64,000 nt of DNA from Rubrivivax gelatinosus (GTDB lineage Bacteria > Pseudomonadota > Gammaproteobacteria > Burkholderiales > Burkholderiaceae_C), in assembly GCF_004340905.1 (NCBI RefSeq), contig NZ_SLXD01000001.1, forward strand, positions 434,001-498,000. Reading direction: 5' to 3'. Shown here one piece after another: positions 27,391 to 35,807 of the stretch. The first letter of the stretch is position 1, and every line of letters starts with the position of its first letter. The position numbers and the translations under genes are program-made. Under the pieces are notes generated by a model. It worked only from the letters and a program-made list of their open reading frames with translations, had not been told where the DNA came from and ran no database searches.

Positions 27391-28425
27391 CTACACCACG
27401 GCCCCGGCGTTCGGGTCGTTCGGATCGTTCTCCTTGCCGCCCGTCTTCACGAGATCCTCGCGCTTGACGCCCAGCCACATCGCGATGCCGGCGGCGACGA
27501 AGATCGACGAGTAGATGCCGAACAGGATGCCGATCGTCAGCGCGACGGCGAAGTAGTGCAGCGTCGCGCCGCCGAAGAACAGCATCGACAGCACCATCAT
27601 CTGGGTGGAACCGTGGGTGATGATCGTGCGGCTGGTGGTGCTCGTGATCGCGTGGTCGATCACCTGGTGCGTCGACATCTTGCGCATCTTGCGGAAGGTC
27701 TCGCGGATGCGGTCGAAGATGACCACCGACTCGTTGACCGAGTAGCCCAGCACCGCCAGCACCGCCGCCAGCACCGCCAGCGAGAACTCCCACTGGAAGA
27801 AGGCGAAGAAGCCCAGGATGATGACCACGTCGTGCAGGTTGGCGATGATGCCGGCGACCGCGAACTTCCACTCGAAGCGGAAGGCCAGGTAGGCCATGAT
27901 GCCCAGCACCGTGAAGGCCAGCGCCATTGCCCCGTCGCGCGCCAGTTCAGCGCCGACGGAGGGGCCGACGAGTTCGGTGCGCGACAGCCGCAGCGGCTCG
28001 TCACCCGAGGCCGTGGTGCACGACGGGCGACTCACCTGCTCGCCCTGAGGCGTCGTGTATTCCTTGGTGCCGACGCTGCCGCTCTCGGCGGCGCACAGCG
28101 CGCCAAAGACCTGGCCCGAGACCTGGTCCTGCTTCTGACCCTCGCGCAGCGGCAGCCGGATCATCACGTCGCGCGAGGTGCCGAAGTTCTGCACCTGCAC
28201 CTCGCCGAAACCCAGCGTCTCGACCGCCTGGCGCGTGCGCTCCAGATCGGCCGGCTGCGAGTACGCGACCTCGACGACGCTGCCGCCGGTGAACTCGATC
28301 GACAGGTGCAGCCCGCGCGTGAACAGGAAGAACACCGCGGCCAGGAAGGTCAGGAACGAGATGAGGTTCAGCGCCAGCGTGTAGCGCATGAACGGGATGT
28401 CGCGACGGAAACGGAAGAACTCCAT
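27391..28425 (-). CDS. secF: Protein translocase subunit SecF
   Basis: With SecD it forms the proton-driven complex that helps pull secreted proteins across the inner membrane. The 344-residue protein has six predicted membrane segments, the first followed by the periplasmic domain with SIEFTGGSVVEVAYSQP. The conserved GYSVNESVVIFDRIRETFR motif of TM4/5 and the segment FFGGATLHYFAVALTIGI are present. ATG at 28425, 9 bases after secD. Its periplasmic domain has an extra loop of about 30 residues around CTTASGD, seen in some betaproteobacteria. Confidence 0.95.
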   Translation of the reverse strand: MEFFRFRRDIPFMRYTLALNLISFLTFLAAVFFLFTRGLHLSIEFTGGSVVEVAYSQPADLERTRQAVETLGFGEVQVQNFGTSRDVMIRLPLREGQKQDQVSGQVFGALCAAESGSVGTKEYTTPQGEQVSRPSCTTASGDEPLRLSRTELVGPSVGAELARDGAMALAFTVLGIMAYLAFRFEWKFAVAGIIANLHDVVIILGFFAFFQWEFSLAVLAAVLAVLGYSVNESVVIFDRIRETFRKMRKMSTHQVIDHAITSTTSRTIITHGSTQMMVLSMLFFGGATLHYFAVALTIGILFGIYSSIFVAAGIAMWLGVKREDLVKTGGKENDPNDPNAGAVV

Positions 28426-28434
28426 ATGTCCCCC

Positions 28435-30342
28435 TCAGGCCTTGGCGTTTTGCTTGTCTTCGGCGGGCACGGTGTTGCCGCCGTTCGGGCGCCAGACCTG
28501 GCCGATCGCCACCGTCTTGAGCTTCTTCTGGCGGCCGTACCAGAGGTTCACCAGGCCACGCGAGAACATCACCGACGAGAACATCGAGGTCAGGATGCCC
28601 AGGCAGTGCACGACGGCGAAGCCGCGCACCGGGCCTGAACCGAAGGCCAGCAGCGCCAGGCCCGCGATCAGCGTCGTCACGTTCGAGTCGAGGATGGTGG
28701 CGAAGGCGCGCTCGTAGCCGGCGCTGATCGCCACCTGCGGCGGCGCACCGTTGCGCAGCTCCTCGCGCACGCGTTCGTTGATCAGCACGTTCGAGTCGAT
28801 CGCCATGCCCAGCACCAGCGCGATGGCGGCGATGCCCGGCAGCGACAGCGTCGCCTGCAGCATCGACAGCAGCGCGATCAGCATCAGCAGGTTGAACGCC
28901 AGCGCCACCGTCGAGAACACGCCGAACAGCATGTAGTAGGCGCACATGAAGACCGCGATCGCGACGAAGCCCCACAGCACGCTGTTGAAGCCCTTGGCGA
29001 TGTTCTCGGCGCCCAGGCTCGGGCCGATGGTGCGCTCCTCGATGATCTCCATCGGCGCGGCCAGCGAGCCGGCACGCAGCAGCAGCGCCTGGTCGCTCGC
29101 CTCCTCGGTCGTCATGCGGCCCGAGATCTGCACCCGGCCGCCGCCGATCTCGGTGCGGATCACGGGCGCGGTGACGACCTCGCCCTTGCCCTTCTCGAAG
29201 AGCAGGATGGCCATGCGCTTGCCGACGTTCTCGCGCGTCACGTCCTTGAAGATGCGCGCGCCGCGGGCGTCCAGCGTCAGGTTGACGGTGGGTTCGTTGG
29301 TCTGGCCGTCGAAGCCGGGCTGGGCGTCGGTGAGGTTCTCGCCGGTCAGCACGACGTTGCGGTAGACGATCACCGGCTGGCCGCCGCGCTCCAGGAACCG
29401 CTCGCTGCCGAAGGGCACCGGGCCGGCGCCGCGCACCGCGTCGACCGCCTCCTGGGTCTCGTTGACGAGGCGGATCTCCAGCGTCGCGGTGCGGCCGATG
29501 ATGTCCTTGGCCTTGGCCGTGTCCTGCACGCCGGGCAGCTGCACGACGACGCGGTCCAGGCCCTGCTGCTGGATCACCGGCTCGGCGACGCCGAGCTCGT
29601 TGACGCGGTTGTTCAGCGTCGAGATGTTCTGCTTGAGCGCCTGCTCCTGCACGCGCGTGGCGGCCTGGGGCTTGAGCGTGCCGACGAGCTTGAGGTCGCC
29701 GGTGGCGGCGTCGGCCGTCGCCGTCCAGTCCAGGTCCTGCAGCTGGTCGGCAAGCACGCTGCGCGCCTGCTCGGCCAGCGCCGTCTCGCGGAAACGCACC
29801 GCGACGGCATTGCCCTCGCGCGTGATGCCGGCGTGGCGGATGTTCTTGTCGCGCAGCAGCGTGCGCACGTCGCCGGTGACGGCCTCGGCCTTCTTCGTCA
29901 GCGCGGCCTTCATGTCGACCTGCATCAGGAAGTGCACGCCGCCGCGCAGGTCCAGGCCCAGGTACATCGGCAGCGCGTGCAGGCTGGCCATCCACTGCGG
30001 CGAACGCGACACCAGGTTCAGCGCGACGACCCAGGTGGGATCGTTCGGATCGGGGTTCAGCGCATGCGCGATCGCGTCCTTGGCCTTGATCTGCGTGTCG
30101 GTGTCGTCAAAACGCGCGCGCACCGAGCTGCCCTCGAGCAGGACGAAGTCGGCCTTCAGCCCGGCGCCCGAGAGGATCTGCTCGACGCGCTGGACCATCG
30201 CCGGGTCCATCTTGACGGTGGCCTTGCCCGAGGACACCTGCACCGCGGGCGCCTCGCCGTAGAAGTTCGGCACCGTGTAGAGCAGGCCGACCACGAAGGC
30301 GAAGGCGAGGATCGCGTACTTCCACCAGGGGTAGCGGTTCAT
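28435..30342 (-). CDS. secD: Protein translocase subunit SecD
   Basis: This is the large partner of SecF (635 residues). It has an N-terminal membrane segment (about 8-25), the large periplasmic P1 domain (DLRGGVHFLMQVD at its start), and the C-terminal membrane part with GMAIDSNVLINERVREELR and TTLIAGLALLAFGSGPVRGFA. ATG at 30342. It is the middle gene of yajC-secD-secF. Confidence 0.96.
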   Translation of the reverse strand: MNRYPWWKYAILAFAFVVGLLYTVPNFYGEAPAVQVSSGKATVKMDPAMVQRVEQILSGAGLKADFVLLEGSSVRARFDDTDTQIKAKDAIAHALNPDPNDPTWVVALNLVSRSPQWMASLHALPMYLGLDLRGGVHFLMQVDMKAALTKKAEAVTGDVRTLLRDKNIRHAGITREGNAVAVRFRETALAEQARSVLADQLQDLDWTATADAATGDLKLVGTLKPQAATRVQEQALKQNISTLNNRVNELGVAEPVIQQQGLDRVVVQLPGVQDTAKAKDIIGRTATLEIRLVNETQEAVDAVRGAGPVPFGSERFLERGGQPVIVYRNVVLTGENLTDAQPGFDGQTNEPTVNLTLDARGARIFKDVTRENVGKRMAILLFEKGKGEVVTAPVIRTEIGGGRVQISGRMTTEEASDQALLLRAGSLAAPMEIIEERTIGPSLGAENIAKGFNSVLWGFVAIAVFMCAYYMLFGVFSTVALAFNLLMLIALLSMLQATLSLPGIAAIALVLGMAIDSNVLINERVREELRNGAPPQVAISAGYERAFATILDSNVTTLIAGLALLAFGSGPVRGFAVVHCLGILTSMFSSVMFSRGLVNLWYGRQKKLKTVAIGQVWRPNGGNTVPAEDKQNAKA

Positions 30343-30393
30343 GGGGATTCCTGGGACAGCGTCGGCTGCGGCCGCGCGGGCCGCCCGCGGGTT

Positions 30394-30717
30394 TTACTTG
30401 TAGGAGCCCTTGGGCAGGACCTGGAGCACCGACACGCGCTGCACCTGCAGCTCGACGCCGTCGGCCACCTCGACGTGCAGGATGCTGTCGCTGAGCTTGG
30501 CCACGCGGCCGATGACGCCGCCGGCGATGACGACCTCGTCGCCCTTGGCCAGCGCCTCGACCATCGTCTTGTGTTCCTTCTGCTTCTTCATCTGCGGACG
30601 GATCATGATGAAGTACAGCACCACGAACATCAGCACCAGCGGCAGCAGGCTGAAGAGCGAGGACTCGGTGCCGCCCGCGGGAGCGGCGGCCTGGGCGAAG
30701 GCGGAAGAGATGAACAC
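30394..30717 (-). CDS. yajC: Preprotein translocase accessory protein YajC
   Basis: This is a 107-residue membrane protein that joins SecDF. It has one membrane segment (LLPLVLMFVVLYFIMIRPQ, about 26-44) and a cytosolic tail with KEHKTMVEALAKGDEVVIAGG and GRVAKL. The ATG at 30717 is the standard start. It is 51 bases upstream of secD. The usual neighbours tgt and queA are absent here; instead a VanZ/ligase gene lies upstream on the same strand, 51 bases away. Confidence 0.94.
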   Translation of the reverse strand: MFISSAFAQAAAPAGGTESSLFSLLPLVLMFVVLYFIMIRPQMKKQKEHKTMVEALAKGDEVVIAGGVIGRVAKLSDSILHVEVADGVELQVQRVSVLQVLPKGSYK

Positions 30718-30768
30718 GGCGATCCTTCTGGATGTCTGGAGCCCGCTGGCGCGGGCGAACCGGCAATT

Positions 30769-33700
30769 CTAGGGGGCGGCCCCGTCCCGCGGAGCGTGCG
30801 GGCCCTCGCTGTGCGGGGAGTCGGGCGGCGCGGCGGCGGCCAGCCAGGGCAGCAGCAGCGCCAGCAGCAGGAAACGCGGCGTGTCCACCAGCGTGTTGAG
30901 CAGCCCGCTGGCGACGAAGGCCGCGAGCGCCCCGGCGGCGGCGGCCGACAGCGGCTCGCCGCGGCGCGCACGCGACAGCGCCGCCGCGGCGGCGAGCCCC
31001 AGCACCACCGCCCAGGCCGCCAGGCCGAACCAGCCCTGCTCGAACAGCAGGGCCACCGGCAGGCTGTCGATGTGCCAGGCGGGTTCGTAGTCGGTCGAGA
31101 AGAACCAGCGCGCCAGGCCGGCGTCGAAACCGCCGTTGGCCAGGCGTTCGGTGCCCGCGGCGTCGCGCAGCGAGACCGCGTCGACGTCCAGCGCCGGGCC
31201 CTCGGCCGGCGTCAGCAGCGCCAGCTTCAGCGGCAGCGCACCCGGCGGCACCTCCAGCGTCAGCGGCGCCGCGGCGGCCCAGGCGCCGCCGCCGGCGCCG
31301 GCGTCGAGCTGCGCGAAGCGGCAGTCCTGCGAGCTGCGCATCGTCTTGCGGCACAGCGCCACGGCCAGCGTCGCCGGGCCGGCACTGCGGCGCAGCGTCG
31401 CGGCGAGCGCGAGCGTCGCGGCGTCGCCCGGCTCGACGATCTGCTCCAGGTACAGCGTCGTGCCCGGCCCCAGGCGCACGAAACGCCGGCCGCCTTCGTC
31501 GTGCCAGTGCAGGCTGCCGGCGTGCCGGGCCTCGCGGCTGCGCCAGTAGTGCAGATCGGGGAAACGCCCCAGGCCTTCGCCGAACAGGCGCGAGGCCGCC
31601 CCGGGCGCGCGCAGCGCCAGCGCGTCGGCCCAGTGCGCCTGGCGCGTGGCCAGGTCCTGGCCGCTGCGGCCCAGGCGCTCCTGCGCGAAGGAGCCCAGCA
31701 GCACCGGCAGCGCCGCGGCCGCCGTCAGCACCAGCGCCACCCCGGCCAGCATGCGCGCGCCACGCGCGGTGCCGCGGCGCGACAGCATCAGCGCCGCGGT
31801 GACCACCAGCGCCAGCGCTCCGGCCACCCAGCCGTTGCGCGAGTACGTCACCGCCAGCGCGTAGGCCGCGGCGCCCAGCAGCAGCAGGCCGCCGGCGCGC
31901 GCGGCCAGCGTGCGCGCCTGCAGCGTCGCCGCCAGCACGAAGGCCAGCCCGACGGCCAGACAACACTCGACATACGCGCCGCCGCGGTGCATCGCCGAGA
32001 ACGGCCCGGTGACACGGTAGCCGGCGCCGAAGTCCAGCAGCCCGGCGAAGGCCGAACGTTCGGCGACGATCCAGGCCACGGTCAGCGCCAGCCCCGCCGC
32101 CATGCCGGCGCCGAAGACCGTGGCCCGCGCCGCGCCGTCGCGCTCCAGCCGCCGCCACAGCCCGACCAGCAGCCAGGCCTCGAGCGCGCCCTTCAGCAGG
32201 CGCAGCGCGTTGACCGGGCTCGTGAAGCTCCACCAGTCGCCCGCCGCCGGCAGCGCCAGCGGCCACAGCGCACGCAGGCCCGATATCGCCAGCGAGACCG
32301 CCAGCAGCCCGAAGGCCAGCGCCAGCGCCCGCGGCACGCGGGTGGCCGCCGCCGGCGGCGGCACGCGCGCCGCCACGACGGCCACGCAGGCCAGCAGCAG
32401 CAGGTCGAACTCGTCGACGAAGAAGCGGCCGGTCCACGGCGCCAGGTCCAGCACCGGCAGTGCCGCCGGCACCAGCGCCAGCGCCAGCACCGGCCGCCAG
32501 GCCACCGCCGCGCAGGCCGCCAGCAGGCCGGCCAGCAGCAGGCCGGCGAAGGGCTGGTAGGCCAGCGCCGCCGCCAGCAGCAGCGGCGGCAGCAGCCAGG
32601 GCAGACGCGGGGGCCGCAGCGGCCCGGCGGGCTCCGGGCGGGCCGCCGGCGCAGGCGCCGCGCGCGGCGCTGCGGCCAGCGCCCGCAGCAGCGCGTGCAG
32701 CCCCCAGGCCGCTGCCGGCGCGATCAGCAGATTGGTCGGGTCGGGGTGGCGGCCGCCGCCGAGGAAGAGCTTGCCCGCCTCGACCAGCGCCACCGCCGTC
32801 AGCACCCACAGCGCCGACGTGCGCGCCGGCCGGCCCCAGGCCCAGCCCAGCGCCGCCAGCGGCAGGTAGGCCAGCGCCACGCTGCCCGCGCTCTGCAGGG
32901 CCTGCGCCTCGGTCGTGTAGTAGTGGTAGTAAAAGGGCAGCAGGTGCAGCTCGCGCCAGGACGCCAGCGCGCCGGGCAGGCCGTGCCAGGGCCCGCGCAA
33001 GCCACCGTTCACCGCCACCAGCACCGGCAGCCAGGCGATCAGGATCCAGGGCGTCAGCCGGCGCAGCCAGCCGGCGGCCGCCGGTGCGCCGCCGGCGGCC
33101 AGCCGCGGCGCCAGCGCGGCGCCGGCGGCGAAACCCGCCGCGCGCGCCAGCACCGAAGCGCCCTGGCTGACCCCCGAAGCCAGCAGCAGCTGCACCACTT
33201 CCAGCGCCACGCCCACCGCCACGCCGGCCAGCGCCGCCGCCGCCGCCTCGCGCCGCCAGCGCAGCGCCAGCAGCCAGCCCACCGGCGCCGCGACCGCCGC
33301 CTCGACGGCGAGCTTGAGCAGCGCCAGCGCCCCGCCGTCGATCGGCGCGAAGACCCAGCCCCACTGCGGCGAACGCAGCTTGGCCGCCAGCTCGCCCGGC
33401 GTCAGCAGCAGGTCGTAGGGAAACAGCGACAGCGCCAGCCAGGCCAGCGCGTACAGCTCCAGCAGGCGCGGCCCCCACAGCCGCGCGCCGCCGTGCAGGC
33501 CGTCGAGCAGCCGCCGCACGCCGGCCGCGGCCACCGGGGCCAGCACGATGCCCAGCCCGGCACCGATGAACTCGGCCAGCAGGTCGTTCTGCGAGACCGT
33601 GCGCGGCGGGAAGAAGAGCTGCGCGAACTCCACCGCGACCGCCAGCGCCGCCACCCCGACGAAGGCCAGCCACGGCGCCGCCGCGCCCAGGCCCAGCGCA

Positions 33701-33924
33701 CGCGCGCTGCGCGCGGCGAGCACGCCCAGCGGCAGGTACAGCACGCCGTTGGCCACCCAGTCGGCACGCGAACCCACGCCCAGCGACAGGAACGGGATGC
33801 GTGTGAAACGCGCCAGCGCCTCGCCAGGCGCCAGCGCCACCGGGTCCAGCGGCACCAGGCTGCCGTAGACGACGAAGAGCGCGTAGGCGGCGAAGGCCGC
33901 GATCAGCCGGGAACGGTCAGCCAT
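30769..33924 (-). CDS. Giant membrane protein: three VanZ-like modules plus O-antigen-ligase-like domain with an inserted beta-rich domain
   Basis: This 1051-residue protein has roughly 20-25 predicted membrane helices. Residues 1-140, 150-275 and 290-415 each resemble a VanZ module, ending in E-x-x-Q (E99/Q102), E-x-x-Q (E242/Q245) and E-x-x-K (E382) followed by a polar loop. About 440-1030 resembles an O-antigen ligase/Wzy_C protein, with TYSRNGWVAG (693-702), GEGLGRFPD (782-790), and the closing EQGWFGLAAW and NTLVDTPRF. Between about 800 and 945 sits a soluble beta-rich insert with NGGFDAGLARWFF, like a carbohydrate-binding jelly roll. The start ATG 33924 fits the first helix. It probably handles glycan polymerisation or transfer in the adjacent surface-glycan locus; this is inferred. 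Confidence 0.7.
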   Translation of the reverse strand: MADRSRLIAAFAAYALFVVYGSLVPLDPVALAPGEALARFTRIPFLSLGVGSRADWVANGVLYLPLGVLAARSARALGLGAAAPWLAFVGVAALAVAVEFAQLFFPPRTVSQNDLLAEFIGAGLGIVLAPVAAAGVRRLLDGLHGGARLWGPRLLELYALAWLALSLFPYDLLLTPGELAAKLRSPQWGWVFAPIDGGALALLKLAVEAAVAAPVGWLLALRWRREAAAAALAGVAVGVALEVVQLLLASGVSQGASVLARAAGFAAGAALAPRLAAGGAPAAAGWLRRLTPWILIAWLPVLVAVNGGLRGPWHGLPGALASWRELHLLPFYYHYYTTEAQALQSAGSVALAYLPLAALGWAWGRPARTSALWVLTAVALVEAGKLFLGGGRHPDPTNLLIAPAAAWGLHALLRALAAAPRAAPAPAARPEPAGPLRPPRLPWLLPPLLLAAALAYQPFAGLLLAGLLAACAAVAWRPVLALALVPAALPVLDLAPWTGRFFVDEFDLLLLACVAVVAARVPPPAAATRVPRALALAFGLLAVSLAISGLRALWPLALPAAGDWWSFTSPVNALRLLKGALEAWLLVGLWRRLERDGAARATVFGAGMAAGLALTVAWIVAERSAFAGLLDFGAGYRVTGPFSAMHRGGAYVECCLAVGLAFVLAATLQARTLAARAGGLLLLGAAAYALAVTYSRNGWVAGALALVVTAALMLSRRGTARGARMLAGVALVLTAAAALPVLLGSFAQERLGRSGQDLATRQAHWADALALRAPGAASRLFGEGLGRFPDLHYWRSREARHAGSLHWHDEGGRRFVRLGPGTTLYLEQIVEPGDAATLALAATLRRSAGPATLAVALCRKTMRSSQDCRFAQLDAGAGGGAWAAAAPLTLEVPPGALPLKLALLTPAEGPALDVDAVSLRDAAGTERLANGGFDAGLARWFFSTDYEPAWHIDSLPVALLFEQGWFGLAAWAVVLGLAAAAALSRARRGEPLSAAAAGALAAFVASGLLNTLVDTPRFLLLALLLPWLAAAAPPDSPHSEGPHAPRDGAAP

Positions 33925-33976
33925 GCGGGACGGTCGGCGCGATGCGCCGAACCCCCGGGACACACACCGGGGCGGA

Positions 33977-34402
33977 TCAGCGGCAGGAGACTTGGCCGTC
34001 CATCATACGAACGCTGACCGACGCCTGGCTGCCCCCATGCGGCAACAGCGTCAGCTGGCGCGGGCCGGTGCGGCACACGCGCCAGCTGTAGCTCGTGCCG
34101 TCGTAGGTCTGCACCAGGACCCCGGTGGCGCCGATCTTGTCGGTGCGCCAGCGGCCCACCGGCTTGCTCGGATCCATCTTGCTGGTCGGCCCGAGCTTGT
34201 AGTCGACCAGCACGTTGTCGCTGCGATGGAACTCCTGCCAGCGCTCGTCGCCACGCTGGGCGCACATCGTGCTGTTGTTCACCGCGGCGAGGATCTGCCT
34301 CTGCATGAGCTCCTCCGAGCCGCTCGGACAGGCGGCCTGCGCCCAGGTGGCCGGAGCCGCGGCCAGCGCCAGCAGCGCGGCGGCGATCGTCTTCGTCGTC
34401 AT
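33977..34402 (-). CDS. Small secreted protein of unknown function
   Basis: This is a 141-residue protein with a signal peptide (about 1-24, cleavage after AQA). The mature part has four cysteines (C25, C47, C110, C140), which could form two disulfides, and a predicted all-beta C-terminal half (SYSWRVCRTGPRQLTLLPHGG). No enzyme motif is visible. The ATG at 34402 is preceded by GGGATCCGAGAG. It diverges from the glycan operon starting at 34605 across 202 bases and lies 52 bases from the VanZ/ligase gene downstream. It is not recognised from any family I know. Confidence 0.65.
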   Translation of the reverse strand: MTTKTIAAALLALAAAPATWAQAACPSGSEELMQRQILAAVNNSTMCAQRGDERWQEFHRSDNVLVDYKLGPTSKMDPSKPVGRWRTDKIGATGVLVQTYDGTSYSWRVCRTGPRQLTLLPHGGSQASVSVRMMDGQVSCR

Positions 34403-34604
34403 CTCTCGGATCCCTCGTCCCTCGCCCGCCCCTCGCGGACGCTCCGCCGGGCAGTCTAGGGGGGCGTCACCGTTGGAAACAGCCGCACCACCCCCCCGGG
34501 AAACGGGGAGCCGCCTCGGGCGGTTCGTGAAGAACGCACGCGGGCGCGTGGCTACACTGCCCCGCGCCCCGAGCCGGTGCCCGGCCGCGGCTGCCACCCG
34601 CCTC

Positions 34605-35807
34605 ATGCGCCCGGCCATGCCCTCACGACGCCCTCCCCCTCCGCCGCGTCCCGACCGCCGGCGCGCGCTGGCCGCGCTCGCCGCGGGCCTGGCGCTGCCG
34701 CGGCTGGCCGCAGCCGCCGCGCCGCTGCAGGTGGGGCCGGGCCGCCGCTTCGAGCGCATCGCCGATGCCGCGCGCGCCGCGCGCGACGGCGACGTCATCG
34801 AGGTCGACGCCGGCGAGTACCGCGGCGACGTCGCCGTCTTCACCCAGCGCCGCCTGACGCTGCGCGCCCGCGGCGGCCGCGTGCGCCTGCTCGCGGACGG
34901 ACGCGCCGCCGAGGACAAGGCGATCTGGGTGCTGCGCGGCGGCCACTTCGTCGTCGAAGGCTTCGACTTCGAGGGCTGCCGCGTCGCGAGCCGCAACGGC
35001 GCCGGCATCCGCTTCGAACGCGGCCGCCTCGTGGCGCGCGACTGCCGCTTCGTCGGCAACGAGATGGGCCTGCTGACCAGCAACGACCCCCAGGCCGAGC
35101 TGCGCGCCGAGCGCTGCGAGTTCGCCCACAACCTGCGCCCCGACGGCCACAACCACCAGCTCTACGCCGGCGCGATCCGCACCCTGGCCGTGCACGGCTG
35201 CTGGCTGCACCACGGCAGCATCGGCCACCTGATCAAGAGCCGCGCCGCCGCCAGCCTGGTGCTGCACAACCGCCTCACCGACGAGCGGGGGGGGCGCTCC
35301 AGCTACGAGCTGGAGTTCCCCAACGGCGGCGTCGCCGTCGTCGTCGGCAACCTGATCCAGCAGTCGCCGGGCACCGACAACCCGATCCTCGTGTCCTTCG
35401 GCGCCGAGGGCTACCGCCCGACGCGCCAGGCGCTGGTGCTGGTGCACAACACGCTGGTCGACGAACGTGGCGGCGACAGCCGCTTCCTGCGCGTGGCGCC
35501 CGGTGCCGAGGTCGAGCTGCGCGCGCTGAACAACCTGCTGTGCGGCGACGCCGCGCCGCTGGAAGCCGCCGGCCCCGGCGAGTACCGCCACAACCCGCGC
35601 GTCGCGCGCAGCGCCTTCGCCGACGCCGCCGCTTTCGACTACCGCCCGGCCGACGATCGCGCCGTGCCCGCCGACGCCGTCGACTGCGGGCGCTTCGACG
35701 GCCACGCGCTCGCCCCCGCCTTCGAATACCGACACCCTCGCGGCCTGGCGCCGCTGGCCGGCGCGGCACGCCGGCCCGGCGCCCTGCAGCAGATCGCCCA
35801 CGCATGA
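34605..35807 (+). CDS. Secreted right-handed beta-helix protein (polysaccharide lyase/epimerase-like fold)
   Basis: This is a 400-residue exported protein with a twin-arginine-like signal (DRRRALAALAAGLALPRLA, about 17-38). From about residue 45 it shows the periodic short strands of a parallel beta-helix, as in polysaccharide lyases, C5-epimerases and NosD-like proteins (GDVIEVDAGEYRGDVAV, GLLTSNDPQAELRAERCEF, LVLHNRLTDERGG). No catalytic set can be named, so activity on the glycan is a guess. ATG 34605 or 34617 are both possible. It is the first gene of the block and its stop overlaps the next start (ATGA). Confidence 0.75.
   Translation: MRPAMPSRRPPPPPRPDRRRALAALAAGLALPRLAAAAAPLQVGPGRRFERIADAARAARDGDVIEVDAGEYRGDVAVFTQRRLTLRARGGRVRLLADGRAAEDKAIWVLRGGHFVVEGFDFEGCRVASRNGAGIRFERGRLVARDCRFVGNEMGLLTSNDPQAELRAERCEFAHNLRPDGHNHQLYAGAIRTLAVHGCWLHHGSIGHLIKSRAAASLVLHNRLTDERGGRSSYELEFPNGGVAVVVGNLIQQSPGTDNPILVSFGAEGYRPTRQALVLVHNTLVDERGGDSRFLRVAPGAEVELRALNNLLCGDAAPLEAAGPGEYRHNPRVARSAFADAAAFDYRPADDRAVPADAVDCGRFDGHALAPAFEYRHPRGLAPLAGAARRPGALQQIAHA

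Noticed and set aside
30107..33673. An 1188-codon open frame on the minus strand, out of register with the VanZ/ligase gene
   Set aside because: Its translation is Gly/Arg/Ala low complexity, whereas the other register shows membrane helices and ligase motifs.
29833..34017. A 1394-codon open frame on the plus strand
   Set aside because: It runs opposite to secD, yajC and the VanZ/ligase gene, is full of Arg, Gln and His as antisense GC-rich frames are, and has no family features.
4606..34402. PEP-CTERM anchors on the secreted proteins (GDSL lipoproteins, GIN protein, four-cysteine protein)
   Set aside because: None of the C termini shows the PEP motif followed by a membrane helix and basic tail.
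34540..34600. Sigma-54 promoter before the beta-helix gene
   Set aside because: GG and GC at the needed spacing are not present; exosortase-A loci often use sigma-54, but this site does not fit.
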